Source of the DNA: CAWAPS01 sp963783945
GTDB lineage: Bacteria > Actinomycetota > Acidimicrobiia > Acidimicrobiales > Palsa-688
DNA length: 64,000 bases
Direction of reading: 5' to 3'
Assembly (NCBI GenBank): GCA_963783945.1
Contig: CAWAPS010000027.1
Location: forward strand, 14,387 to 78,386
The notes beneath the pieces are model-generated. The model had not been told where the DNA came from. It was given only the letters and a program-made list of their open reading frames with translations, and made no database searches. A program made the position numbers and the translations under genes. Position 1 is the first letter of the stretch. The number at the start of each line of letters is the position of its first letter. Below are positions 8,882-17,198 of this stretch, one piece after another.

Positions 8882-9354
8882 ATGAGATTAGTAAGCTTTA
8901 GCGCTGTGGCCGATGTCCTTATTCGTCGTTACCAGGTACACCCCGCCAGCCCCGTGCTTGGCGCGGAGCTCACAGCCGGGGACCTGACCGGGGGCGTCGA
9001 CGAAGCCACGGCCGAATCCTTGGGCAGGAGTTCTGGAGCTACAAGGTCTTGGCCTTCCGAGGCCGGCTCCTGTCGCCGGAGCAGCATGTCGAGGTGGTGC
9101 GGATCTTGGACGAGGCGTTCGATCACCCGACCTGGCCACATCGCCACGAGGAGAGGCGGCTAGGTGTACACCTTTGACCTCGAGAGGCCGGTCGGGGGGC
9201 CAGCTGGCACGTCGGCGGTACCTCGCCCACCTATGCCGTCAACTTCGGCTGGAGGCCCGGTGACTTCGTCATCTGGGACAACCAGGCGACGTGGCACTAC
9301 GCGGTCAACGACTACGACGGTCCCCGTGTTTACTGCAAGGTGATGGGGGGCTGA
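8882..9354 (+). pseudogene. TauD/TfdA-family dioxygenase, broken remnant
   Basis: Three frames together read as a TauD-like alpha-ketoglutarate dioxygenase missing its middle. The start has HPASPVLGAEL. After a frameshift comes EFWSYKVLAFRGRLLSPEQ. The end, before the TGA at 9352, has WRPGDFVIWDNQATWHYAVN, which matches the distal iron-ligand region of the family. Intact members are about 280-310 residues, while only about 150 codons' worth remain, with frameshifts near 9020 and 9165 and an internal deletion that removes the HxD region. An intact relative lies at 16043-16966. Confidence 0.8.
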
Positions 9355-9565
9355 GCGGCAAGCGCTTCAGGATCGGGCGGCGAAACGGGAAGGATCTTCG
9401 AGAGCGGAGCAGAACGCGCCAGAGCCCCGGTAGAGGACGCTTCACCTTCGGGGCGACCTCGACCGCAATCGTCGGTCATTGACATATTTCGGGTTACCTT
9501 GATAGAAAGCACAACTTCCACCGACGGTAGGCACTGTGGCCGTCACCATCTCATGGATTGGTTGA

Positions 9566-10681
9566 GTGATCCGCTTCGAGTCGGTTACGAAACAGTACCC
9601 GGACGGCACTCTAGCCGTCGACAGTCTCGACTTACAGGCCGAGACCGGTCAGATCACGGTCCTGGTCGGCCCGTCGGGGTGCGGCAAGACGACGAGCCTG
9701 CGGATGATCAACCGGTTGATCGAGCCGACCTCCGGGCGGATCTACCTAGATGACCGTGACATCTCGACTATCAATCGGGAGCAGCTCCGTCGCGGCATGG
9801 GGTATGTCATCCAGCAGGCGGGCCTGTTTCCTCACCGCACTGTCGTCGACAACGTGGCAACCGTTCCCCTTCTGCTCGGGTCGAGGCGGAAGGCGGCGCG
9901 CAAGCGAGCGCTGGAACTGCTCGAGCTCGTCGGCCTGCCGGCCGGCCTCGCTAGCCGTTATCCGGCGCAGCTGTCTGGCGGCCAGCAGCAGCGCGTGGGA
10001 GTGGCCCGAGCCCTGGCGGCGGAACCGCCGGTGATGCTTATGGACGAGCCGTTCTCGGCTGTAGACCCGGTTGTACGGGCCCAGCTCCAGGACGAGTTCT
10101 TGCGTCTGCAGGGCGAGCTGGGCAAGACCATCGTGTTTGTGACCCACGACATCGATGAGGCAGTGAAGCTGGGGGATCGAGTGGCTGTGCTGCGGGTGGG
10201 CGGTCATCTGGCCCAGATCGCCGCCCCCCGGGAGCTGCTCGCCCACCCGGCTGACTCCTTCGTCGCGGGATTCGTCGGGAGGGACCGAGGCTATCGGGCG
10301 CTTGGCTTCTCTGCTGCCGGAGACCTGCCCCTGCGCCGCGAGATGGTGGTGACGCTCGGGGAGTCGTTGGGCGCCGTGACTGACAGAGCCAGCGATGGCT
10401 GGGTGCTGGTCGTCGACGCCGAGCAGCGGCCGCAGGGATGGATCTCAGCGGCCACCGTCTCAACCGACACCGGAAACGTGGCCGCCGACCTTCTCAATCT
10501 CGGAGGGACGCTCGCGGCCGAAGGCGCGTCACTCCGCGAGGCGCTCGATGCCGCGCTGTCCTCGCCGAGTGGCCGCGGTGTGATCGTTCGGGCTGACGGG
10601 ACCTTGCTCGGGACCGTGACCGCGTCCCAGGTGCTCACCCGAATCGAGCACGAACGGGCAGTGACGCCGGTGGCCCAGTGA
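9566..10681 (+). CDS. opuCA: Osmoprotectant ABC transporter ATP-binding protein
   Basis: This 371-residue ATPase energises uptake of quaternary amines such as glycine betaine, choline or carnitine. The Walker A motif GPSGCGKTT is at residues 35-43, the signature LSGGQQQR at 136-143, Walker B LMDEP at 158-162 and the switch His at 194. The C-terminal 100 residues look like a CBS-type regulatory region, as in OpuCA and ProV, which senses ionic strength in studied homologues. The start is a GTG immediately after an in-frame TGA, so no longer form is possible. The stop overlaps the next gene by 4 bp. It is the first gene of a four-gene operon. Confidence 0.9.
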   Translation: MIRFESVTKQYPDGTLAVDSLDLQAETGQITVLVGPSGCGKTTSLRMINRLIEPTSGRIYLDDRDISTINREQLRRGMGYVIQQAGLFPHRTVVDNVATVPLLLGSRRKAARKRALELLELVGLPAGLASRYPAQLSGGQQQRVGVARALAAEPPVMLMDEPFSAVDPVVRAQLQDEFLRLQGELGKTIVFVTHDIDEAVKLGDRVAVLRVGGHLAQIAAPRELLAHPADSFVAGFVGRDRGYRALGFSAAGDLPLRREMVVTLGESLGAVTDRASDGWVLVVDAEQRPQGWISAATVSTDTGNVAADLLNLGGTLAAEGASLREALDAALSSPSGRGVIVRADGTLLGTVTASQVLTRIEHERAVTPVAQ

Positions 10682-11331
10682 ATCATGCCTGGCAATACTT
10701 CAACCAAAACCAGTCGGAGATCATCTCCTGGTTGCGTACCACTATTTGGTTGGCGGTCGTTCCCGTAGGGGTGGGTCTCGCCCTGTCCCTGCCTATCGGC
10801 TGGATGGCGAGCCGCTACCGCTGGAGTTATTCCCCGGTCGTCACCGTTGGCGGGGTGCTGTATACCATCCCGTCGATTGTTTTGTTCCTCGCTCTTCCTG
10901 GAATCATAGGTACCGAGATCCTCGACCCTGTCAACGTGGCCGTAGCCCTGACGGTGTATTGCGTCGCCCTGTTGGTGCGCGCCGTTGCCGACGGGCTGCG
11001 GGCGGTTGATCCCGTCACCCTTGAAGCCGCGTCGGCCATGGGCTATACGAACCGCCAAAGATTGTTGGCGGTCCAGCTGCCTCTCGCCGTCCCCGTGATC
11101 GGTGCCGGTTTACGGGTGGCCACGGTATCGAACGTGAGCCTCGTTGCTGTCGCTTCGACGCTCGGGGTCAGTCAGCTCGGGTCCCTTTTCACGATCGGGA
11201 ATACGACCGGAGATACCGCCCCGATCTGGGTCGGGCTGGTGATGTTCATTCTCTTGGCGCTCGTTCTCGATGCGCTCATACTGCTGGGCGTCCGGCTGGC
11301 GACCCCCTGGCAGCGGGCGGTCCCTCGTTGA
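10678..11331 (+). CDS. opuCB: Osmoprotectant ABC transporter permease, first subunit
   Basis: This 217-residue integral membrane protein has about five or six hydrophobic segments and the EAA loop (EAASAMGYTNRQR, near residues 122-134) that contacts the ATPase. It matches the ProW/OpuCB permease family in length and order. The GTG start overlaps the ATPase stop (GTGA), and its own stop overlaps the TTG start of the second permease, which indicates translational coupling. With that permease it should form the heterodimeric channel for quaternary ammonium osmoprotectants. Confidence 0.9.
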   Translation: MNHAWQYFNQNQSEIISWLRTTIWLAVVPVGVGLALSLPIGWMASRYRWSYSPVVTVGGVLYTIPSIVLFLALPGIIGTEILDPVNVAVALTVYCVALLVRAVADGLRAVDPVTLEAASAMGYTNRQRLLAVQLPLAVPVIGAGLRVATVSNVSLVAVASTLGVSQLGSLFTIGNTTGDTAPIWVGLVMFILLALVLDALILLGVRLATPWQRAVPR

Positions 11332-12137
11332 TTGCCGCTACCGGGGGCAGCGGGCTACCAAGCGTCGGGCTCGTGCCCAGTTGGCTCACGACTGCGTCAC
11401 ATTGGACAGGACCGCACGGCCTGCTCGTCTCTCTGCGTGAGCACGTGGTCTACACAGTGATTGCGGTTCTCATCGCCATGATTATCGCAATCCCGCTCGG
11501 GCTGGTGCTTGGGCACACCGGCCGGGGGAGCTTTGCTGTCGGAGGCATCGCGAACGGGTTTCGAGCGGTTCCGGCGTTCGGCCTCATGATCCTCCTGTAC
11601 GTGCTCGTGAGTCCGAAGATCCACTACCGTGGTTCCATCGGCTGGCTGGTCCCGCGCGGGGCATTGGGTTCCCTGGCGCCGGTCGAGGCCATGCTCGCGG
11701 TGCTGGCGATACCTCCCATCCTCACCAACACCTATGCCGGTGTCCGGGGTGTCGACCCGAACGTCCGTGACGCCGCTCGGGGCATGGGAATGAACGCTTG
11801 CCAGGTCATTCTCAGAGTTGAGGCCCCGATCGCGCTGCCGCTGACCCTCGCCGGTATCCGAAGCGCAACGCTCCAGGTCATCGCCACCGCCACGATCGCC
11901 GGGTATCTTCCGTTCCTCGGCGGATTGGGGTACCAGATCTTCATCAACGGCTTGCCCCAGATCAACGATCCGAACGTGGGATATCCGGCCATGCTCGGAG
12001 CCGCTTTGCTGGTCGCGGTCCTCGCAGGCGTCGCGGACTTGCTGCTGCTGGGGGTGGAGCGGCTGATCGTCTCACCGGGCCTATCCCGCCGGCGAGCTCC
12101 TTTATCGCGACTCCGCCGTGGCCGAGTAACTGTCTGA
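11328..12137 (+). CDS. opuCD: Osmoprotectant ABC transporter permease, second subunit
   Basis: This 269-residue permease of the ProW/OpuCD type has several hydrophobic helices and the EAA-like loop RDAARGMGMNACQVIL (about residues 146-161). It carries about 50 more residues than its partner, including an N-terminal extension before the first helix. The TTG start overlaps the end of opuCB by 4 bp. Twenty-five bases separate it from the binding-protein gene. The arrangement ATPase, permease, permease, lipoprotein is typical of actinobacterial and Firmicute OpuC operons. Confidence 0.9.
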   Translation: MIAATGGSGLPSVGLVPSWLTTASHWTGPHGLLVSLREHVVYTVIAVLIAMIIAIPLGLVLGHTGRGSFAVGGIANGFRAVPAFGLMILLYVLVSPKIHYRGSIGWLVPRGALGSLAPVEAMLAVLAIPPILTNTYAGVRGVDPNVRDAARGMGMNACQVILRVEAPIALPLTLAGIRSATLQVIATATIAGYLPFLGGLGYQIFINGLPQINDPNVGYPAMLGAALLVAVLAGVADLLLLGVERLIVSPGLSRRRAPLSRLRRGRVTV

Positions 12138-12162
12138 ATCCCGTCAAACCCTAAGGAGAACC

Positions 12163-13107
12163 ATGAACCGCAGATGCCACGGTGCGCTCGCTGCCCTCGC
12201 GTTACCGATCCTTCTGACCGCAACGTTGGCGGCGTGCTCGAGCAGCAAAGCAAGCTCCTCCGCACCCACCTCGAGTGGTTCGCAGACCAGCACTACCAGC
12301 AGTGGGACGGCGGGCTCGCTCACAGTGGGCTCTGCCGACTTCACGGAAAGCGCACTGCTGGCCGATATCTATGCCGATGCGCTCCAGGCCAAGGGAGTGT
12401 CGATCACCAAGAAGCTGAACATCGGTGAACGCTCGGTCTACTGGAAAGCCATGCAAGATGGCTCTATCAATTTCTTTCCGGAGTACAACGGGTCGATTCT
12501 CTACTTCCTGGACTCAAGCGCGACGGCCAAGAGCACCTCGGAAGTGACCGCCGCCCTCCCGGGGGTCTTGGGCAGCAGCCTCACCGCACTGACCCCGGCC
12601 CCGGCGCAAGACTCGGACACGATCACGGTCACCAAGGCCACGGCCCAGAAGGATCATCTGACCTCGATCGCCGATCTGGCTCCGATCGCCAGCCATCTCA
12701 CCTTCGGAGCGCCGGCGGCATTCCAGACCCGCCCCGATGGCATTCCTGCTCTTAAGCGCGTCTACGGCGTTACGTTCGGCAACTTCACGGCCCTGTCAGC
12801 CAGCGGCACAGTCACAGTGACCGCGCTCAAGAACGGGACCATAGACGCCGGCGATATCTTCTCCACCGACCCGTCATTCGCGGCGGACGGATTTGTGGCG
12901 CTCACCGATCCTAAGAACATGTTTGCGGCCCAGAATGTCACGCCGATCGTCAGCACGGCCAAGCTGACTCCGACCATCAAGGACACGGTGAATGCGGTGT
13001 CGGCCAAGCTGACCACGCCGATTCTTGCCCAACTGGATGCCCAGGTCGGAACCGGCGATCCAGACTCCGTGGCCAAACAGTGGCTGGCGAGCCAAGGCCT
13101 GGGATAG
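12163..13107 (+). CDS. opuCC: Osmoprotectant-binding lipoprotein (OpuAC domain)
   Basis: The 314-residue substrate-binding protein begins with a signal peptide and lipobox TLAAC, giving lipidated Cys25, then a short Ser/Thr linker. The OpuAC fold follows: TVGSADFTESALLADIYADA and the YWKAMQDGSINFFPEYNGS segment are characteristic of glycine-betaine, choline and carnitine receptors. TAAGGAG stands just upstream of the ATG. It ends the operon, and an 8-bp hairpin lies 4 bp past the stop. The exact ligand among quaternary amines cannot be told by eye. Confidence 0.9.
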   Translation: MNRRCHGALAALALPILLTATLAACSSSKASSSAPTSSGSQTSTTSSGTAGSLTVGSADFTESALLADIYADALQAKGVSITKKLNIGERSVYWKAMQDGSINFFPEYNGSILYFLDSSATAKSTSEVTAALPGVLGSSLTALTPAPAQDSDTITVTKATAQKDHLTSIADLAPIASHLTFGAPAAFQTRPDGIPALKRVYGVTFGNFTALSASGTVTVTALKNGTIDAGDIFSTDPSFAADGFVALTDPKNMFAAQNVTPIVSTAKLTPTIKDTVNAVSAKLTTPILAQLDAQVGTGDPDSVAKQWLASQGLG

Positions 13108-13111
13108 GCCA

Positions 13112-13135
13112 AGCCGGCGAACTGCGACGCCGGCT
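13112..13135 (+). terminator. Hairpin after the osmoprotectant operon
   Basis: A perfect 8-bp stem (AGCCGGCG with CGCCGGCT) encloses an 8-nt loop and begins 4 bp after the opuCC stop. There is no U-tract, as is common for hairpin terminators in high-GC actinomycetes. Confidence 0.55.
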
Positions 13136-13174
13136 ATGGGAGTAAGCAACGGAAGCCGGGGCAGTCACTTGGAA

Positions 13175-13257
13175 TCTAGTAGGCATTTGGTTTTCTCGGC
13201 GTCATTTCGCACGGAAATCGTCCGAAAGAGCGACGAGAAAACAGAATGTCTACGAGA
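13175..13257. repeat. 83-bp hairpin element, copy B
   Basis: Outer arms TCTAGTAGGCAT and ATGTCTACGAGA, inner arms GTTTTCTCG and CGAGAAAAC, and a paired core make almost the whole element palindromic. A second copy of exactly the same length is at 59702-59784. The arms are conserved, and the core differs in sequence but still pairs. It lies 13 bp from the 90-bp element. Confidence 0.65.
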
Positions 13258-13270
13258 AAAACTGGAGTAA

Positions 13271-13360
13271 GGGCCCGCCACGAAACAACTTGGAACAAGT
13301 CCTGTGCCACGACATGCATGTTTACAAGAGAATTGCGTCAAGTTGTTTCGTGGCGGGCCC
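13271..13360. mobile_element. 90-bp inverted-repeat element, copy 2 (MITE-like)
   Basis: This copy has the same perfect 21-bp terminal inverted repeats as the copy at 3667-3756 and differs from it at one base (A at 13324). TAA flanks both ends. The near identity of two copies 9.6 kb apart indicates recent mobility or selection. There is no coding capacity. Confidence 0.75.
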
Positions 13361-13574
13361 TAAGGGCGATTCCCGAGGAAGGGCCTTAATCTGGGCGGCA
13401 CCTGGCATCAGCCTCTGAATAGCGGGGGGCGCCGGGCGCCACCACGGGGACCCCCTCTACGCCGAGCCTCAGAGGAGGCAACTCGACGGTTTGACAAGGG
13501 CTAGGCGCGACCCTACGCTCATGCCGCGTACGCCCGCGCCCGAGTTCAGGACAGGCATGGGGAAAGGAAGTTTC

Positions 13575-14981
13575 GTGACCACAGTAGAAGAGCCGGTTGA
13601 AACCGTCGAGGCGGTGTTCGAGGATCTGGATGTCCCGACCGGTGTGGACCTGAAGTCGATTCAGCCGGTTGTAATCCCGGTCGAAGCCTACGTGTCGCAC
13701 GAGTATGCGCAGGCCGAAAATGAACGACTCTGGGGCAAGGTGTGGCAGATGGCTTGCCGGGTCGAGGAGGTCCCCGAGGTCGGCGACTATGCCATCTATG
13801 ACATCGTCGATGAATCGATTATCGTTGTGCGTAGCGCACCGGAGACGATTGAGGCTTTCTATAACGTCTGCCAGCACCGCGGCCGAAGGCTGGTCGACGA
13901 GGAGTGCGGCAGTGCCCGCCAGTTCCGCTGCAGTTTTCATGGCTGGCGGTGGAAGCTCGACGGTCAAAACATATTCGTCAATGATCGTCGGGCTTGGGGC
14001 GACAAGCTGACACCGGAGAACACCAAGCTGCCGTCGGTGAAATGCGAAACGTGGGGCGGCTGGGTGTGGATCAACATGGACCCGGATTGCGAGCCGCTCC
14101 TCGACTTCCTGGACCCGGCGCCGAGCTTGCTCGGGCCGTACGAATTGGAGAGGATGCGCTACCGCTGGCGCCAGCGGCTGATCTTCCCGTGCAACTGGAA
14201 GACCGCACTGGAAGCCTTCAACGAAAGCCATCATGCGGCGATCACCCATCCGCAGCTCAACCGCTTCGGCGTCACGCCGTTCTGGTATTGCCAGACGCAC
14301 GGCAAGCATGGCTGGCACGGCCCTGCGGTCAGCAGCAACCCGGGACGTCCTGGCGCCCAGAGCCCCGATGCTCCTACCGACAGCCGACGCGACGCACGCG
14401 TGCTGATTTGGCAGTCGCTCAAGACCATCATGGACGAGGTGAACAGCTGCACCACCGATAGCATCGTCGACGCGGCAAGACGCTTGGTGGACGAACTGCC
14501 CCAGGGTACCCCGCCTGGCGAGGTGCTGGCCCATCTCACCGCCTCGGCGGAGCAAGCTGACGCGGCGCGTGGGATCATCTGGCCGCACATCGATGCCGAT
14601 CACATGCAGAAGGCGGGTCACGACTGGCATCTCTTCCCCAACAGTGTTGTCCTGCACGGCGTGACGTACGCGCTCTGCTACCGCTCGCGGCCGAACGGCA
14701 CGGACCCCAATAGCTGTATCTTCGAAACCTACGTGATCGAACGTTATCCGGAGGGGGGAGAGCCGAAGACGGAGTGGGAGTTCGTCCCCGATCCCACCGA
14801 CCCGCGTTGGCCGAACGTGCTCCAGCAGGATTTCGGGAACATGCCGCAGGTGCAAAAGGGCATGAAGTCGCGCGGCTTTATGGGGGCCCGGCCCAACCCC
14901 AGGGCGGAAGTTGTCGTCGCCCATTTCCACCAGACGCTTGCCGAGTACATGGGCGCGGGCATGCCGGTACCCATGGATTAA
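13575..14981 (+). CDS. Rieske non-heme iron oxygenase, alpha subunit
   Basis: This 468-residue oxygenase subunit has a Rieske 2Fe-2S domain with Cys99, His101, Cys119 and His122 (CQH...CSFHGW), and a catalytic domain with NWK then a mononuclear iron site around Glu217, His220 and His225 (ESHHAAITH). Such enzymes hydroxylate or demethylate aromatic or terpenoid compounds using electrons from separate ferredoxin and reductase proteins, none of which is adjacent. I start at the GTG at 13575, preceded by GGAAAGGAAG; in-frame ATGs at 13521 and 13557 have poorer ribosome sites. An EthD-like protein and a TauD enzyme follow on the opposite strand. Confidence 0.87.
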   Translation: MTTVEEPVETVEAVFEDLDVPTGVDLKSIQPVVIPVEAYVSHEYAQAENERLWGKVWQMACRVEEVPEVGDYAIYDIVDESIIVVRSAPETIEAFYNVCQHRGRRLVDEECGSARQFRCSFHGWRWKLDGQNIFVNDRRAWGDKLTPENTKLPSVKCETWGGWVWINMDPDCEPLLDFLDPAPSLLGPYELERMRYRWRQRLIFPCNWKTALEAFNESHHAAITHPQLNRFGVTPFWYCQTHGKHGWHGPAVSSNPGRPGAQSPDAPTDSRRDARVLIWQSLKTIMDEVNSCTTDSIVDAARRLVDELPQGTPPGEVLAHLTASAEQADAARGIIWPHIDADHMQKAGHDWHLFPNSVVLHGVTYALCYRSRPNGTDPNSCIFETYVIERYPEGGEPKTEWEFVPDPTDPRWPNVLQQDFGNMPQVQKGMKSRGFMGARPNPRAEVVVAHFHQTLAEYMGAGMPVPMD

Positions 14982-15026
14982 CGGCAAGCCCACCGCACCG
15001 TCCATCGGAGTAGGCACGCCATCTTT

Positions 15027-15050
15027 GGGCGCTGGGCGCTGGGCGCTGGG
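15027..15050 (+). repeat. Three 7-bp tandem units
   Basis: GGGCGCT occurs three times in a row plus a partial GGG, in the convergent gap between the Rieske oxygenase gene and the minus-strand gene at 15203. It is non-coding. Confidence 0.75.
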
Positions 15051-15202
15051 TACTTCGGCGCTGAGTGCGCCCGGGCGGCGGGTTGCTTGTCATCGAGCCG
15101 CAGACATATGGTCGGCTGATGGCACGCGACGTCCGAGTGCACGATCCGGCAAACGATCCTGGTTAGCACCGGCGTTTGGCGCAGGTAATTCTGCGAACAG
15201 GC

Positions 15203-16003
15203 TCAGGGGAGGTGCCGTCCCCAATCGAACGGGACGACAGTGTGGAAGGGCGCCGCCAACAGGGGCACAGCATCTGTGGACTTCCAACGGGCGTCGAGAA
15301 CAGGCCGGATCCGGTTTGCTACGTCGACCGGGTCGCCCTCGAGGAAGCAGTAGGTTGTCTGCAGTCCCGTGTTGTCGGTCGTGGCGAAGAGCGGATGGGT
15401 CTGCTCTCCGACCGCCCACCACACGCCTGCCACCCCGGGTACCTCGGCAAGTGCACCGGCGGGGACCGGGCCGCGCTCGATGAGTACGTACAAACCGGTC
15501 GCCGGCCGTCGGGGGAGCATGTCTGCTCCCAACGTGGTCCCGGGCGCCGAGACCTTGCCTTGCACCCGGTAGAGCCCGCGCTCGAGGATCGGCACGCGGT
15601 CCACGTCCCGGCCGGCACCCCGGAGAGCTTGTTGCAATGCCACCCACCCATCGAAGTCGACCGGCGCGGCGAAAAGGTAGGACATGACGTAGTCGATAGC
15701 GTCATAACGCTCATCGTTGACTGCACGCGCGGCGCGGCACGCCGGAGTCGATACGTACCGCCGCGAGGCCCAAACCGTCGTTAGCCGGTGCTGCTCCGGC
15801 TCGTGGTCGAGTGCGTGCCAGCGGAGGTAGGCCTCGTCGAGCCCCCTTGGGTGACGGCCTGACAGCGACTGGTAGATCGTGACCACGTCGGGCTGTCCGG
15901 TGCCTAGGATCTCCGGGACGCGGTCCGACGGGGTCCCAGGGAATGGCGATACCTGGTCGGCCACCGGGCCAGTATGACTCCGATCCTCGCGCCACCACAA
16001 CAT
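15203..16003 (-). CDS. Hypothetical protein, EthD-like N-terminal region
   Basis: I do not firmly recognise this 266-residue protein. The stretch EAYLRWHALDHEPEQHRL near residues 56-74 resembles dimeric alpha-beta-barrel EthD-type proteins, and a second half around residues 140-240 (GLYVLIERGP, AGVWWAVGEQ) could be another ferredoxin-like unit. Such proteins are often auxiliary to oxygenases. It is soluble and has no signal peptide. The start is uncertain: the ATG at 16003 has GGAG too close, and a GTG 13 codons later is possible. It lies 39 bp downstream of the TauD gene on the same strand and is probably co-transcribed with it. Confidence 0.6.
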   Translation of the reverse strand: MLWWREDRSHTGPVADQVSPFPGTPSDRVPEILGTGQPDVVTIYQSLSGRHPRGLDEAYLRWHALDHEPEQHRLTTVWASRRYVSTPACRAARAVNDERYDAIDYVMSYLFAAPVDFDGWVALQQALRGAGRDVDRVPILERGLYRVQGKVSAPGTTLGADMLPRRPATGLYVLIERGPVPAGALAEVPGVAGVWWAVGEQTHPLFATTDNTGLQTTYCFLEGDPVDVANRIRPVLDARWKSTDAVPLLAAPFHTVVPFDWGRHLP

Positions 16004-16042
16004 GCTCCAGTTGCGGCTCGCCTGGCGGCATGTACCTTCATT

Positions 16043-16966
16043 TCAGAAAGCGGGCGTCATTGGGATACCGCCGCTGATAGCGATCCGCCAGAAACTCCGT
16101 CCCTCCGTATAGTCGCTGACCGCGTAATGCTGCAGGGCATAACCGTCCCAGATCGCTAAACCGGATGGCTGCCAGTTCAGGCGGCACTGATACTCCGGCA
16201 CTGCGGCTTGGGCGCAGAGGTACATGAGAAGCGGCTCACCGTCTTCTGGTTCGAGACCGACCAGCTCACGCGTCCACTGGGTGTTCACATATAGGGTCTT
16301 GCGCCCGGTCTCCGGGTGGGCGATCACCACCGGGTGCTCGACCGGCGGCCACATCGACGTTTCGCTCGTGTAGGCGGGATGGAAGTTGCGGGCGAACCGG
16401 TCGATGTCGTGGATGGCGGTTAGGCCCTGGATGCGGGTCTTGACCTCATCGGGAAGGTTGTCGTAGGCGGCGGCCATGTCCGCAAAGAGGGTGTCGCCCC
16501 CCACGGCCGGCGGTAGCACCCGCAGCACCGTGGCCCGAGGAGGCTCAGCCCCGAAGGTGGCGTCCGCATGCCAGTAATTCTGTTCCGGCCGGCAAGCCGC
16601 CGCTCCCACATATGGCAGCGGACCATCCCGTGTGAGTTCCGATAGTTCGCCCATGACGCTGTCGTCGAAGCCCTCTCCGAAATATCGGGCGAATTGGTAG
16701 AACTGATTGACATCGATGGCTGGGGCTCGGAAGAACAGCAATTTCCATTCGAGAAAAGCACGTTGGAGGTCGGCTTCGACATCTTCGGTCAATGGCTTGC
16801 TCAGGTCGACGCCGTCGATCTCGGCACCCAATGTTGGACCGAGGGGACGGATGACGAACCGCTCATAAGGTTGCACCACAAAGCCCTCGGGCACTCGCCG
16901 CAGCGTCCGCGGACCCATCGGCGGGAACAAATCGGCAAAGCGACGTGGAACGTGGACGATGCCCAT
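16043..16966 (-). CDS. TauD/TfdA-family alpha-ketoglutarate-dependent dioxygenase
   Basis: This 307-residue non-heme iron dioxygenase shows the HxD pair His133/Asp135 (WHADATF), the distal His280 (QHYAVSDY) and a candidate 2-oxoglutarate arginine at 294 (SFWRIAI). The N-terminal PLGPTLGAEIDGVDL is the family hallmark. It would couple decarboxylation of 2-oxoglutarate to hydroxylation or ether/ester cleavage of an acidic substrate. The frame runs seven codons further upstream to a TTG, but GGAGGG sits 8-9 nt before the ATG at 16966, which decides the start. It leads a two-gene unit with the EthD-like gene. Confidence 0.88.
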   Translation of the reverse strand: MGIVHVPRRFADLFPPMGPRTLRRVPEGFVVQPYERFVIRPLGPTLGAEIDGVDLSKPLTEDVEADLQRAFLEWKLLFFRAPAIDVNQFYQFARYFGEGFDDSVMGELSELTRDGPLPYVGAAACRPEQNYWHADATFGAEPPRATVLRVLPPAVGGDTLFADMAAAYDNLPDEVKTRIQGLTAIHDIDRFARNFHPAYTSETSMWPPVEHPVVIAHPETGRKTLYVNTQWTRELVGLEPEDGEPLLMYLCAQAAVPEYQCRLNWQPSGLAIWDGYALQHYAVSDYTEGRSFWRIAISGGIPMTPAF

Positions 16967-17198
16967 GTCCAAAACCCTCCGTGGCAATATTTCCTTTTGA
17001 CCAGGCTAGCTATCATGTTCACGAATGACAACGTCTGGCATCGAGCGGAAAACTCTGTCGTGGACGACCGAGACCCCTGCGCCCTGAGTGTCGAGGCGCG
17101 TTCAGTGCCAGATCGCGGGGCGAGGCCAAGGGGCATCCGTGTCCCTGAACCGCTACAGTTGGAGCTGAAAGTCGTGAGTCCGCTGTGAGGAGAACACG

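Noticed and set aside
13386..15017. Long minus-strand open frame of 543 codons
   Set aside because: It lies opposite the Rieske oxygenase, shows no recognisable domain, and long antisense frames are expected in GC-rich coding DNA.
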